Positions 33,966 through 44,625 of a DNA stretch of 64,000 nt are shown piece after piece. Below the pieces are notes generated by a model. The model was not told the DNA's origin. It made no database searches and was given only the letters and a program-made list of their open reading frames with translations. Made by a program: the position numbers and the translations under genes. Source of the DNA: Siphonodentalium dalli (Eukaryota > Mollusca > Scaphopoda > Gadilida > Siphonodentaliidae); NCBI GenBank assembly GCA_032622095.1, contig CP136066.1, positions 8,021,784 to 8,085,783 on the forward strand. The letters are read 5' to 3'. Position 1 is the first letter of the stretch; each line of letters starts with the position of its first letter.

Positions 33966-34594
33966 TTGTTATTTTACATTCATTTAAGTAGTCTTCTAAT
34001 TTCGTCTCAGTCTTAAATTGTCTGTATGTTTTTAATTTGTAACAGGGTGGAGTTCGTCCGTCATTCATTTCGTCCGTTAATCACCAAAATTATTTCCATT
34101 AAATTAATTAAACATGCTATTTTGGACCATTAATTAATACCGCCCTGTACCGAAAATTCGGGAAATTTCAGAAATTCCCTGATTCGGACCACATTTTTCG
34201 ACGGAACTTCCTAAACCATCTAGGATTCCGATTTACCAACTAAAATAAAATGTACAGGTAAGAACTTAGTGATCTCTTGCCAAATTCATCTTGTTCACAG
34301 TCTAAAAATTCCAAAATTTAGATTGTTTTCCTCGGAATTGCCAAAAGTTTAAATTTGGCCAAATATTGGGGGTGTCACACCCCCTACATCCACCTGTAGC
34401 TACGTCCCTGACATCATGCTATTTAATACACGCTGAATAAGTCAACTGTGGACGTTGTAGATGCGTTGTTGATCCGTTGGCAATGCAGTTATATGGATTA
34501 CACCTTGAACCAATTATAGGTCGTAGTCCAATATCATGCATTTGAACGCCGGTATAACAACAATAAATGTGTCTAGGTATGGTATGGAATCGAT
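33966..34594. other. No gene recognised; old dispersed-repeat wording
   Basis: The stretch 34340-34420 (TTTGGCCAAATATTGGGGGT ... CCACCTGTAGCTACGTCCCT) has the look of an old interspersed repeat. No frame with a motif and no inverted ends found. Confidence 0.3.
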
Positions 34595-35832
34595 AGAATA
34601 GAATAGAATAGAATAGATTTATTAGCAATGAACACCCTTCCGGGCAGAATGATTTTACAATGAACATAATAGTACATTTTCATTTCACATACATCATATT
34701 ATATAATGTATACATTCATTGTGATTATTGAAGTATAGTTATTTCAAGGAAAATATAACAACATAAAAAATTAAATAGATCAATTGTTGCATCCAATTTG
34801 ATATTCTGATCTGAACTGAAAGTACTGTCGGATCAAGCTGCAGACTTTCGCACAATTTGATCTGTTATCGTTCCTCAATATCATCTTAAACTTATGTATA
34901 TCATCCAAGTTATTATATGCCTTTGAATGCTTTGTCATTATTTTATTGATCTCTGATCGCAAGGTACTATATATTGGACATTCCATTAAAAAGTGAAATT
35001 CATCCTCGATCGTTGATGTACTACATTTGCATACTCGTTTTCAAGAGGTATTTTAGGTTGACAATGTCTTCCTTTTTCAATTGCAAGATTGTGATTACTT
35101 ATGCGTAGACTAGTGAACATATTTCGATCCTTAGCAGAGTGCGTGCATTCCAAATATAATTCTAAACTAATATTTCGTTTCACAACCCGATAAGTCCTTA
35201 ATTTGTTTTTCTTATCTTTTTCGGTATTATCGGCCATACTGTCTATAAACTTACATACATGCATTTCCTTCAGTTTGTTTTTTCAAATTAATCATAAATG
35301 TCAATGGGTTTGTCTGGTTTGTGATATTGGACATATCAATAATTTGCGGAAATCAAAAGATAGACATATCAGCGGGAAGTAGGTGTTGATCTTTAATAGC
35401 TTGCGATAAAAGACCGCCAACATCTGGTGAGAGTAATTTCGTTGCGTAAGACGCTGTTCTTAAGATGGCATCATGTGTTAAAGGGAATCTCCCAAGCTCC
35501 GCGCGAACGGCTTGGTTTGAGGCGAATTTTCCGACACCTAGTACTTGTTTGCAGAATTTAATATGTAACTGTTCCAACTCTGATTTGTCCGCATTACTTT
35601 TTAACATATAAGATCCCCATAGTTCGCTACCGTAGAGCTGAATTGGTTTGATTAGTTTATCATATAACTTCAACATTATTTTAATTGGTGGTAATGAGGT
35701 TGTTTTGAACGCATCAAACAAGGAATACATAGCTTTCCTTCCTTTCGCACTTAGGTCAGACATTGCATTTTAAAAAGAACCTGTTCTGGTAAAATTTATT
35801 CCCAAAAAAGTGTAGTTACATGTTTGTACCAG
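34595..35832 (-). pseudogene. 5'-truncated LINE copy with two stops and two frameshifts, (TATTC)n tail
   Basis: Minus-strand coding resumes near 35830 with CNYTFLGINFTRTGSF, hits a TAA, and continues as NAMSDLSAKGRKAMYSLFDA through IKPIQLYGSELWG and AELGRFPLTHDA to a TGA at 35353. The same frame goes on (FPQIIDMSNITNQTNPLTFM), shifts near 35260, then gives SLRISNHNLAIEKGRHCQP and shifts again near 35040. After that come CKCSTSTIEDEFHFLMEC (knuckle with one residue fewer than usual between the first two Cys) and PIYSTLRSEINKI to 34780. The 3' end is AATAAA (34623-34618) and about five TATTC pentamers. It is related to, but not the same as, the intact LINE at 18.6-22.2 kb. Confidence 0.85.
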
Positions 35833-35907
35833 ACACACTTTCGCTTGTATAAGAAATACCAGCCTGGCCCCATGAAATCAGCACATAGTGGGCTCAATGA
35901 TTTTTCC

Positions 35908-36477
35908 TTTTCAGCCCATAAAGCTTATTTGTGTCTCGTGTTCATCTCTACACGCTATACGAGACTTTTTGGTATCATCGTTTTCAGCACCATTATGGAA
36001 TATTTCAAAATGAATTAGTACCATATAGTGATATAGAGCTGAAAATATATAATTAAAATTAAGCACGAATCTAGTGAATTAACGGAATGTTTTGATGTTA
36101 TGAATTACGCCCAATACGGGCTCATCGCAACAATATGGTATATATGATATTATTTCAGGAGAATATGTTGAAAATACACACGCAGTATCCTAGCCTGTTT
36201 CGTGAAAATAAGTTCATATGGAATATATATAATATTTGTTTTTCGCTTTCAGCCCATATATAGAGCTAATTTATTTTTTGTTTTCATTCTTATATACGAG
36301 AGTATTTGGGGTCATCGTTTTCAGCACTATATGCGATTATATCAATATGAAATTGTCCCACATAACGCTGAAAATAAACATTCAATTTAAGCTTGAAACC
36401 ATCTTTTACTAAGTAACGGAAAAGTCTGATTATGGTGTTCTGAATTATAAATCCAATACGGGCTTATTGCAATAATA
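35908..36477 (+). repeat. Diverged tandem duplication, period ~335 bp
   Basis: 35908-36137 and 36243-36477 share AGCCCATA...GCTTATTT, a block reading TCATCGTTTTCAGCAC, and a block reading ...CAATACGGGCTCATCGCAA / CAATACGGGCTTATTGCAA. Similarity is clear but heavily diverged. No coding signal. Confidence 0.6.
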
Positions 36478-36568
36478 GGGACTTTTTCGTGTAATTTTCG
36501 GCCAAATTGAATGGTGGTATATCAGGGGGAATTCTATAAATAATACCCAAATCTTACGCATTTCAATT

Positions 36569-37258
36569 ATTTACACGGTGGTGCAAGATCGGTGGCGCAA
36601 CGGTGGCGAAAACGGTGGTGATTTTGAAGATGGCGACGGGCGATGTTTTGATGAGTATGTATGTCAGAAATCACGTTTTACATCACATGTGTTACGTTTG
36701 TGTTTACTGATATTTCATCCGATTGCTTTGGAATATAATAATGTACGCTGGGACATACGATATGTGGTGATTGAATTTGTTATTACGCGTGATTGTTTAT
36801 ATTTATTAACCCATTTCACCACTTATACTGTGGTATTCGAGCATACATGAAGCCACCAACCCGCCCGACCCCAATATCCATTACACTTAAACAATACATT
36901 AAGCCTTTACAACGGGAAGGACGGGCCGGCGTATATCTATATGGTACATGATTGAAGGTTCGAATAGTGAACTTGTTCAATCGACCTAATTTGATGTGAA
37001 AGCCGTGGGTATTTTCGTGATTTCTCTTAGTTTATGCATTCTAAATTAATATGTAATGACGCGTGGGTACTTATATTATTAAATTTGACATAAGGGAAGT
37101 CAATCGGGAGATCTGTATTGCCTAGATATTAAATATTTTTTTTTATGCCGGTGACGACTATTGCGGTGGCGACGAATTTATGCCGGCGGCGACTAAATTT
37201 ATTAACATTTTTTACATAGCCACCGTTTTCGCCACCGATATTGCACCACTGTGATTTA
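36569..37258. mobile_element. 680-bp TIR element with RSS-heptamer-like ends and 5-bp target duplication (Transib/RAG-like)
   Basis: ATTTA (36569-36573 and 37254-37258) flanks an element from 36574 to 37253. It starts CACGGTGGTGCAAGATCGG and its other end, read inward, is CACAGTGGTGCAATATCGG. A 5-bp duplication and CAC-type ends are the hallmarks of Transib elements, the relatives of RAG; CACAGTG is also the consensus heptamer of V(D)J signals. After the heptamer, TGGCGAAAAC lies 23 bases in at the left end and 12 bases in at the right end, owing to an extra 11 bases (one more CGGTGGCG copy) on the left. No transposase is present, so it would be non-autonomous. CACTA elements also begin CAC but make 3-bp duplications, which do not fit. 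Family assignment is inference. Confidence 0.65.
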
Positions 37259-37508
37259 GGGTCCTGGGAATAATCGAGATTCGATGAAAAACGAATCGAC
37301 TAATATTCTTCATAAGTGCACATCTATCGCTTTATTATTGTTTAAGTTCTTGGTTCACTAATTCCAAAATGAAATAGGTTCAGTTTGGGCTCGTTAGTTA
37401 ATAACTTCACCCGTTGTTATAGTCTGGGTTCCAAATTGAATCAATTGAATTCAAGGGAGCAATTTTCGATTCGACGTTTCGGAATTTCCGATATTCACAG
37501 GACCCTAA
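37256..37508. mobile_element. 253-bp MITE, TIR GGGTCCTG, TA flanks
   Basis: TTAGGGTCCTG at 37256 is answered by CAGGACCCTAA ending at 37508. With TA as duplication, the TIRs read GGGTCCTGGGAATAATCG and GGGTCCTGTGAATATCGG, matching with a few changes. Its left TA lies inside the right ATTTA of the previous element, so one of the two inserted at the edge of the other. Non-coding. Confidence 0.6.
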
Positions 37509-38125
37509 CAGTAACTGTTCCTCCATACAAACCAATGTAAAATTTACAAATTTGCATGCTATAACCATTCAATTCGTCGGTCAATATTTACACTCCAATA
37601 TGTCAGTGGCTATGGAACGCGAATTTAATTTAATTTACATAATTATAAGATTGCTGTAGAAACAGTGCGGAAAATCAAGTAGTTTCATACATTGCTGTTT
37701 GCGCGGGTATCTCCTTAGTATTATAGTTAACATTTCCAATCATACATCAAATTTTCCATGCTAAAAAATAACCAGATATGCAGGTCATAGCTAGAAAATA
37801 TGGTATGTCTGTAGCAATGCATGATATGGCCGTAGCACCAGCGATTTTGAAATGATATGATCGTAGCAGGTTTACTTTTATGATAATTTCATATGTGGTG
37901 CCTCCGCTATGGCGATATCCTCCGCTATGGCGATATCCGGATGCAAGGGGTGGATACTGCAGTCTGCAAGCTATATAGTAATATACATCAATTTATTTGT
38001 CAGTGATATTATTCATGATCACTGTCATATAATTTTTTTTTTTTTAATTGCTGATCAGGTGAATGACGGTGAACTCCAAGAATGTAAGACAGCAACACTG
38101 TGTGCCCGTTAAACCTCCCTGTCCA
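37509..38125. other. No gene; short direct duplication at 37900-37937
   Basis: CTCCGCTATGGCGATATC occurs twice in direct succession near 37900-37937. The rest is AT-rich with no recognisable element or reading frame. Confidence 0.4.
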
Positions 38126-38388
38126 TGATATGGCGTCCTCATAAAACTACTCTCTCTCCAGTGGGCCACATAAACTTGCTCTCCCACACATAATATAATT
38201 ATGAAAATCCACCCATCGGTTGCTCAGCTACAGCTACAGTTTGCTAAACACAAAATGCCCTCCCCAAAATCTGCTCGACATTTGTGATGGCCAAATCAAA
38301 AGTCTAATTAAAAGAAAAACGAATGAAATTTCTTACAATGCTGAATAAATAGATCGTTTGCAGAAATTGTCAACGATTATTTTGATAC
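38126..38388 (-). repeat. Solo, reverse-oriented fragment of the 11.8-17.0 kb satellite unit
   Basis: On the minus strand this follows the satellite text from the TIR element (TTTTCTTTTAATTAGACTTT, TGATTTGGCCATCAC) through TCGAGCAGATTTTGGGGAGG and GCAAACTGTAGCTGTAGCTG to GAGAGAGTAGTTTTATGAGG. It carries the GGGGAGGGCA insert of the alternate-unit type. One dispersed copy 21 kb from the array shows that the unit, or the element within it, exists outside the tandem context. Confidence 0.8.
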
Positions 38389-38689
38389 ATGCGGGCCAGA
38401 TGCATTGGCGGAAAAAAATTATTCATTTAGGGGTGGGTTGTCGGTGAAATGTGGAAAAATTATTCATGTAAGTTTTTTCCAAACATGTGTTTGCAGACTC
38501 CAAATTCAATTTTCTTTCATTTTATAGAATATGGATTAACCTTAATATCCAAATCAGATATACATGAGTAGTGCAATCCACATAAAACAATTTTGGATGA
38601 CCACTGCGTTGGTTTACATGTGATATTGACCCCATTAACCCTCTTACTAATGCAGACTACGGTCATAGTCTACCAGTCGAATTAGTGAT

Positions 38690-38755
38690 GCGAACCGGAC
38701 CGCCTTGGACCGGTCCGGTCCGCGGTCCAGGGGTGGACCGCGGTCCGGTCCTAGT
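38690..38755. repeat. GC-rich palindromic cluster of CGGTCC words
   Basis: ACCGGTCCGGTCCGCGGTCC and GGACCGCGGTCCGGTCC flank AGGGGT. Multiple overlapping CCGG/GGWCC palindromes occur in otherwise AT-rich surroundings. It follows GTGATGCGAACCGGACC, wording of the kind found at hAT-type element ends, but no partner end was found. Confidence 0.5.
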
Positions 38756-39606
38756 GACAAATGTTCTTCCCCAAGAAGTTTATAATTTCTTTGCATGACT
38801 AGCTACGATACCGAATTTTAGATGTCATTATGTCGACGTATTTCCATAATTATATTATAAGCGGAAAACCAGGGGGGTGGGAAAAACCTCCAGGAACGTA
38901 TGCTTATTTTCTGCGTTCGGGAACTTTTGGGACCCACCCAAATCCGCAAATTTTGTACTACCAAAATTTATGTACCCACCCCCATACTGCTTTATTTTAT
39001 GTGAAATTTAATACAGATTTATGCCCCAATATCTAAAATTTCCCTCATGTTCTGTTTCTGAAAATTTTAGATTGGCGGGGATGGGGGGGGGCTTCACGCA
39101 GCCGCCTGGCTTACCCTCATGCATGCAGCTCGTACGACCATGACCAGATAATAATAGTATGTGCGGTCATTTATATGTGAAAGCAATTTAATTGTAGCTG
39201 TCGAAATCTATAATCTTTAATGGATGACCCTTCGTGTTCAGTTCCCAACATCCCAGATGGTGCCAATTGATAGCGCACATAAAACGCACATAAAACGTGT
39301 TGACCCTAAATGAACCCATGCCAGTATTAGTCAAATCTGGTCAGTGGCCGAAGGGGGATAACTCAATCTGGTAAATTGTCACCCAATACTATTCTTAAAA
39401 ATGCATTTTATTCCCAACTGATACTAATTTCATAATATTTCTGACTGGGAATATCATTATTTGTATCACAGTAGTCACAATGAATCCACTTACGTAGTTT
39501 TAGACACAGAAAACACCATCCGGTTTATGGGCCAGGAGAGTAGGTCCCCATAGCACATAAGTCCCCACAGGCCAGGTCTAAAGACGGCGCGGTTTCCCCG
39601 TAAACC
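38756..39606. other. No gene; fragment with satellite-flank wording
   Basis: 39522-39600 has GGTTTATGGGCCAGGAGAGT and GTCCCCATAGCACATAAGTC, related to the minisatellite wording at 11.5 kb. Otherwise nothing recognisable. Confidence 0.35.
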
Positions 39607-39617
39607 ATGTTTAAACA

Positions 39618-39664
39618 TCCCTCTCTCTCTCTGTCTCTCTCTGTCTCTCTCTCTCTGTCTCTTC
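39618..39664 (+). repeat. CT-rich microsatellite
   Basis: Runs of TCTCTC broken by TCTGTC. The 64-residue Ser/Leu frame covering it is not a gene. Confidence 0.85.
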
Positions 39665-40067
39665 CACCTCGTTTTGATTTACACGACGATATTTTATTAT
39701 TTCTATCTTTAACTTCCTTAGTGTTTTTCCTTCTCCATCGAGCATTTTTTGTTGTGATATTAACCTTCTACATCGAGCACTGTGTGGCTGTCCTTTGTTG
39801 ATATACTATTCATGGGTTGTAAGGGAATGCCGCAGAAGTGAGGTTCAGCCCTAAATCACTGGTGTGTACACATGCAATGTCTTTTCTTGGGTACACAATG
39901 TGGAGTAAGTCACACAGACACTAGCATAGTCAACTAAATGGAAAGAAGTATAATCGGTAGCATGGCGGCCGAATGATATATGTCTAAAAAGAAGCTCACT
40001 GTTTAGGTAGCGTGTGTCAACTGAAAGCAATATTGTTGCAAAAGGCCAGAATTGTGTGATGATGGTG

Positions 40068-40552
40068 TTAAAGGGGTACTGTACGCCATTTTCAATAAAT
40101 TTTCGGTGATAACAACGATCTAATATCGATAATATATAGAAACATAAGTAATTTGAGTCGAAGATGTACTCTGTAAACGCCCAGGTTAATATGCTATCTT
40201 AAAATCAAAGTTAATAATTTGATATAAATTTCATTTATGACTGGAGCCATAAAATGGCGAAAAGTAAATTACGAAAACTCAAGCCACTCACTGACTAGTG
40301 ATGATAGAATAACTTAAATGAGTATATGGGACTAGTATGCATATAATGTAACTTTTATTTGATACATTTGGTTGAAAACTGTACAAAAATTACTCGACGA
40401 CAATTTGTATTTTTGCATTCCGGTAAATTTGTCATCCGTAACACTACTTCGTACTCAACAGACTTTCAAATATTGGAAAAATTGTTACCTTATTCTCCGA
40501 CTCGGAGACTGTAGAAACCAACAACAACATTTTGGGTACAGTATCCCTTTAA
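40068..40552. mobile_element. 477-bp MITE with TTAA target duplication (Kolobok/T2-like)
   Basis: TTAA (40068-40071 and 40549-40552) flanks an element whose ends are AGGGGTACTGTACGCC and, read inward from the right, AGGGATACTGTACCC. TTAA plus AGGG-type ends matches the Kolobok superfamily (for example T2 MITEs of frogs) better than piggyBac, which begins CCC; this is from family knowledge. The interior has an open 88-residue stretch without motifs. Confidence 0.7.
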
Positions 40553-40639
40553 GAATCACAGCAATGATATTATCATCACCACACACAGATGGAAATTTAA
40601 TGGACAGTAACCTGATGTTGGGTCTTAATAATTTATAAA

Positions 40640-41069
40640 TAGTTTAGAGCGTTTGCAAAGGCCAGAATAAAATGTATAGCCAAAGTGTTTAATTTTTAAA
40701 TTTAAAATAGTATATGTATGTTGCATTAGGATCTGCATTGTTCATGTATGTATAGTTTTAAGAAAGGTGTATGTATGTGTTCGACAAAGTCAAAATATCA
40801 CCGAAATTATCATCAGTTCCAATTACCATGTGGTGATACATATAAGCGAAGACCCATCGCCTTTCGGCAAGTCTCTCTTCCACCTCTTTTCAGTTATACG
40901 AAGATATTTTGTGATTTCTAGCTTCAACCTTTTTTGTGTGTTTCTTTCCCATCGGGCACGTCGACCTTCTTTTTATCTATAACTCGAGAATAAAGTATGT
41001 GGAAAATAGCATTCAACATCCATTCAGCAGTATCAGCCATGATAGTAAGCAGTTAATCAAATTCCACTA
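40640..41069. other. No gene recognised
   Basis: AT-rich. GTCTCTCTTCCACCTC...TTTTGTGTGTTTCTTTCCCATC near 40870-40960 echoes 39650-39750 (CTCTTCCACCTCGTTTTGAT ... GTTTTTCCTTCTCCATC), so an old ~100-bp duplication may exist. No coding evidence. Confidence 0.35.
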
Positions 41070-41495
41070 ACATATGATAACCCGCCATATCAAATCCAGT
41101 CGTAAGTCGGGATTTTTTTTACCCTGTGCCAATGCATTCTCTTATATATGCGAGTCGACCATAGGTCGCCTCGCATATATACGAGAATGCATTGGCCTAA
41201 CAATTTTTTATCATTTTTTTTAAAATAAATGTTTCTTACAATTTTTAGGACATAAAATAAAAATCATCCATTACCCTGCAGGGAGCCCCACACGTATATA
41301 GAAGCACATAGAAGAGTGTCGTCTGCTCATGTTTGTATGGGGCTCTGTATGGGTGAAATTATAAAATTGTTAAAGAAAACAAGAACAAATTATTAAAATT
41401 GTTAGGCCAATGCATTCCCTTATATATGCGAGTCGACCATAGGTAAAAACATCCCGACTTACGACTGGATTTGATATGGCGGGTCACATATGATA
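41070..41495. mobile_element. 406-bp foldback MITE with 10-bp target duplication
   Basis: ACATATGATA is found at 41070-41079 and 41486-41495. Between them the ends are inverse complements over more than 30 bases (ACCCGCCATATCAAATCCAG then TCGTAAGTCGGGAT), perfect in that stretch. Inside the left arm is another near-perfect palindrome, GCCAATGCATTC...GAATGCATTGGC (41128-41196), and half of it recurs near the right end (41405-41443). A 9-11-bp duplication is typical of Mutator-like elements, so a MULE-derived foldback is the best guess. Non-coding. Confidence 0.75.
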
Positions 41496-43378
41496 ACCCA
41501 TGACTGATATATGTGTGCATATAGACAACATATTAACATCTCACAATAAACAAAGGAAAAGAACTCCAGAACGAAATAAAGGAACAACACAATTTAGAGC
41601 TTCATCAAAAGTCTTTGTGACGATGAACATCTATGCTATTTTCATCAATATCCTATATTATATGACTGAGATACAAAGGTGACCGGAAAAGATCCTTATT
41701 AATTTTCCAGAAATATAAACATTAAAAACTTCAGAACGAGATATGGAAACAGAACCACGTGACACTTGTTTGGAAGCCCTTGTGATGGTGAACATATATA
41801 CCGTATAACATACATCTGAAACATTAATAGCAACCACCAAGGGTCGGTGGGCGTAAAGCATTAATGTCGTAATCGGAAAATTTTATTATTGTGCCTATCG
41901 ATTACTGGCATTCCAAAATAATGGGAATTACTATCAGAATTATGAACATTTGAAGTATTTATTATAAACAGCTATTATCAATAAATTTGTTCATATTAGA
42001 TCAATTTCCTACGTTTTTTTTAGCAGAAAGCCAATTAAGACGCCATGACGTCGTTTGTCTTGGCGGGCCAGAATCCAAACAAGGCTGCAAATGTCATGTC
42101 GTATCCGGACAACTGATTTCGCCTCACTATATAATAGACCAAAATATAAGTTTACGCAGGCACGCTTCAATACATGGGGTATTAATAATACGGTCTACCG
42201 GATCAGTGTCCGTGTGAACCCGGATATATGATTCACCTAATTTTAAACGAAATTGCTATTTGGGCCCCCTATATCGATGAGCCCTTGTGTCCGGAGTATA
42301 ATTAATAATAACCACCAAACGGAAGTAAGGCCTAAGTTATTCTTATTTGATGGGAATACATATCAATGAACTTATTTGTATAACATTAAAAAAGCGACAT
42401 GTACAGCTGCGGTTCATTAATTAGACTAGCGCATATGGTCATATTAGACCATTGTAAATTTAACACGAATCTGAATATATATCAGACAAGGGGTGCTGAC
42501 TCGGTACCTTGTGTGGTTCCAATATAACGATAGATGATAGATGCGTTATCAGTTGAATAATTCCCAAGCGGTATGATGTCCGATATTACAGAAGATAGTA
42601 TAGTAGATATAGTTTGATGTGTTCCCGGATCTGGGATAATCTTCCATTCCCCGTTATCTGTATTGATAGGGTTAATTGTATAATGGTAAGCACACTGTAC
42701 AAGAGAGATATATAATACGACGAAACCGAGCGTACACCCATAATTAACAAGATCATACCTTAATTGGTGATGACTGGTTGCACTCATTGTACACCACAGG
42801 TATGAGAGTAAAAGAATAGAATAATCCAGTAACAATAGTGTGATATAAGCTATAGTAACGTATATATATATATAACGTGAATATCATGATACCTCATACC
42901 TTATATGGACACATGACACCACCAACACTAGAAAATAACTACCCGTTCTCGGGAGCGAGGACTTCACTTCTCCTGGAACCTTGCAACCCGCAACATCTCT
43001 ATATAACCTGTATACATAATGCTTACCGGCATAGACTTATAACAATATAAAGTTATCAAATCTTCTGGACGTTTCATTTGTTCCCGTACGCGGCCACTCT
43101 GATTCTACCTTCTCCACTAGACACTACGGTACAATGACTACGAGCGGGCTCATGGTTACTTCATTTTGTTTAAAATACCCAATGACACCCTTTAAAAATC
43201 CGAAACAAATTAATATAATGCACAGGCTACATGCCTGGTACCATAATCATACTGACATTTTATTATAAGACATTTACGCACCCGCATCCGCCTGTGATAA
43301 TTCGCAACTGTGTAATGACATCTGGTACGTGACATTCTTATGTTGGAGAACAAAGACCACTACAGTTGTTGATACTCA
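41496..43378. other. No gene supported between two inverted element copies
   Basis: A 117-residue minus-strand frame (42482-42835) has one hydrophobic stretch but no motif I recognise. The sequence is AT-rich with a short (TA)n at ~42862. It forms the loop between the two inverted element copies at 41.1 and 43.5 kb. Confidence 0.35.
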
Positions 43379-43620
43379 TAATTTCACCCATACAGAGCCC
43401 CGGACAAACATGAGCAGACGATACTCTTCTATATGCTTCTATATATGTGTGGGGCTCCCTGCAGGGTAATGGATGTTTTTTATGTTATGTCCCAAAAATT
43501 GTAAGAAACATTTATTTAAAAAACAATGATAAAATTGCTAGGCCAATGCATTCTCTTATATATGCGAGGCGATCTATGGTCGACTCGCATATATAAGAGA
43601 ATGCATTTGGCACAGCGTAA
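43379..43620. mobile_element. Partial inverted copy of the 41.1-kb foldback element
   Basis: 43379-43620 is the reverse complement of 41124-41362, including CCCTGCAGGG, GAGCAGACGA and the complete internal palindrome (43541-43611). It stops just before the outermost TIR (GTAAAACAAT replaces it), so it has lost its terminal ~45 bases and may be immobile. Confidence 0.75.
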
Positions 43621-43929
43621 AACAATAATAACACCATCTGATTTAGTATAGATTCAGGTGAACAATTTACTAGCCACTGGCTCTATGCGGTTACGTACAT
43701 GTAGTTACATTTTGCAAGCCGTCATGAGATACCAGTTTTAGTACGAGTCGTGACGTAATAATTGCCAATTGAGAAAACGAGCTGCGTAAGTAACTGTAAA
43801 CAAACTAACTTGAACTGTATGTGTGATCCATTTTGGAAATCAACAATTAATTGTGATCCAAAAGCTACATAAAACATCATGGAAACGGGATATATATGTG
43901 TATACACTCATCTTCATATTGAGCCGTCG

Positions 43930-44625
43930 CCATGGGTTGGCGTCCGTCGTCCGTCAGTCAACGATTTCATTTTACTCACCCTACTGGCTGCATCCCTCAT
44001 TCGATCATTATCAAACTTCACATGGATCTTCAGATTGACCTCTAGATGGGAGCCATCGATTGTTTCTCGGATTTCTTTAAAACCATGGCCGCCATCAGCC
44101 AATTTTAATTTCATATTTGAATCCATCGGCACACTATGTAGCCCGAATTTATCGGAGATAGTTCGGAAATGTACAGGCCTGTTTAGGATCATCTCTAGAT
44201 GGGAACTCTCAATTGTTTTCGATTTTCGAGGAAAAATATGGCCACGACATCCACCTTGAAATTGGCTTTGTGCATGACTAACTCATGTGGCACCTCCCAC
44301 ATACCACATCTCTCATCTGATCGCCACCAATCTCCACATGTATCTTCGGGGGAACTCTATATTGGAACAATCGATATTTTCCGAAATTCATTAAAAACAT
44401 GGCCACCAACAGCCATCTTGGATTTTACTCTTTGCATGGCTAAATCCGTTGGCCACCCTACTTACCACACCCCCCGTGCATCATCACCAAACTGTATACG
44501 CATGTTCAGTGTGACCTATAGATTGGAGCCTCCAGTTTTTCCGAAATTCGTTGAAAAACGTGGCTGCCAGCGGCCATCTTGAATTTTACTCTTTGCATGA
44601 CTAAGTCCTTCGGCACAACCTACAT
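43930..44625 (+). repeat. Tandem repeat, period ~155-160 bp, left half of a split array
   Basis: About 4.5 copies, recognised by ...AAAACATGGCCRCCARCRGCCAT near 44085, 44238, 44401 and 44561. Each is followed by TTTTACTCTTTGCATGACTA, GGCACACCYTACATACCACA, CATCACCAAACT and CCTCTAGATGGGAGC. Copies are diverged (roughly a fifth of positions by eye). The short frames on both strands here (43879-44582) are shadows. The array continues after the insertion, from 46452. Confidence 0.8.

Noticed and set aside
36574-37253. CACTA (EnSpm) element
   Set aside because: The ends start CAC, but the flanks match as a 5-bp duplication (ATTTA) and not as 2 or 3 bp.
42482-42835. 117-residue minus-strand frame ending ...TTQGTESAPLV
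   Set aside because: The ending faintly recalls an RT QG box, but nothing before or after it fits an RT and no YADD follows. Length is within chance for AT-rich DNA.
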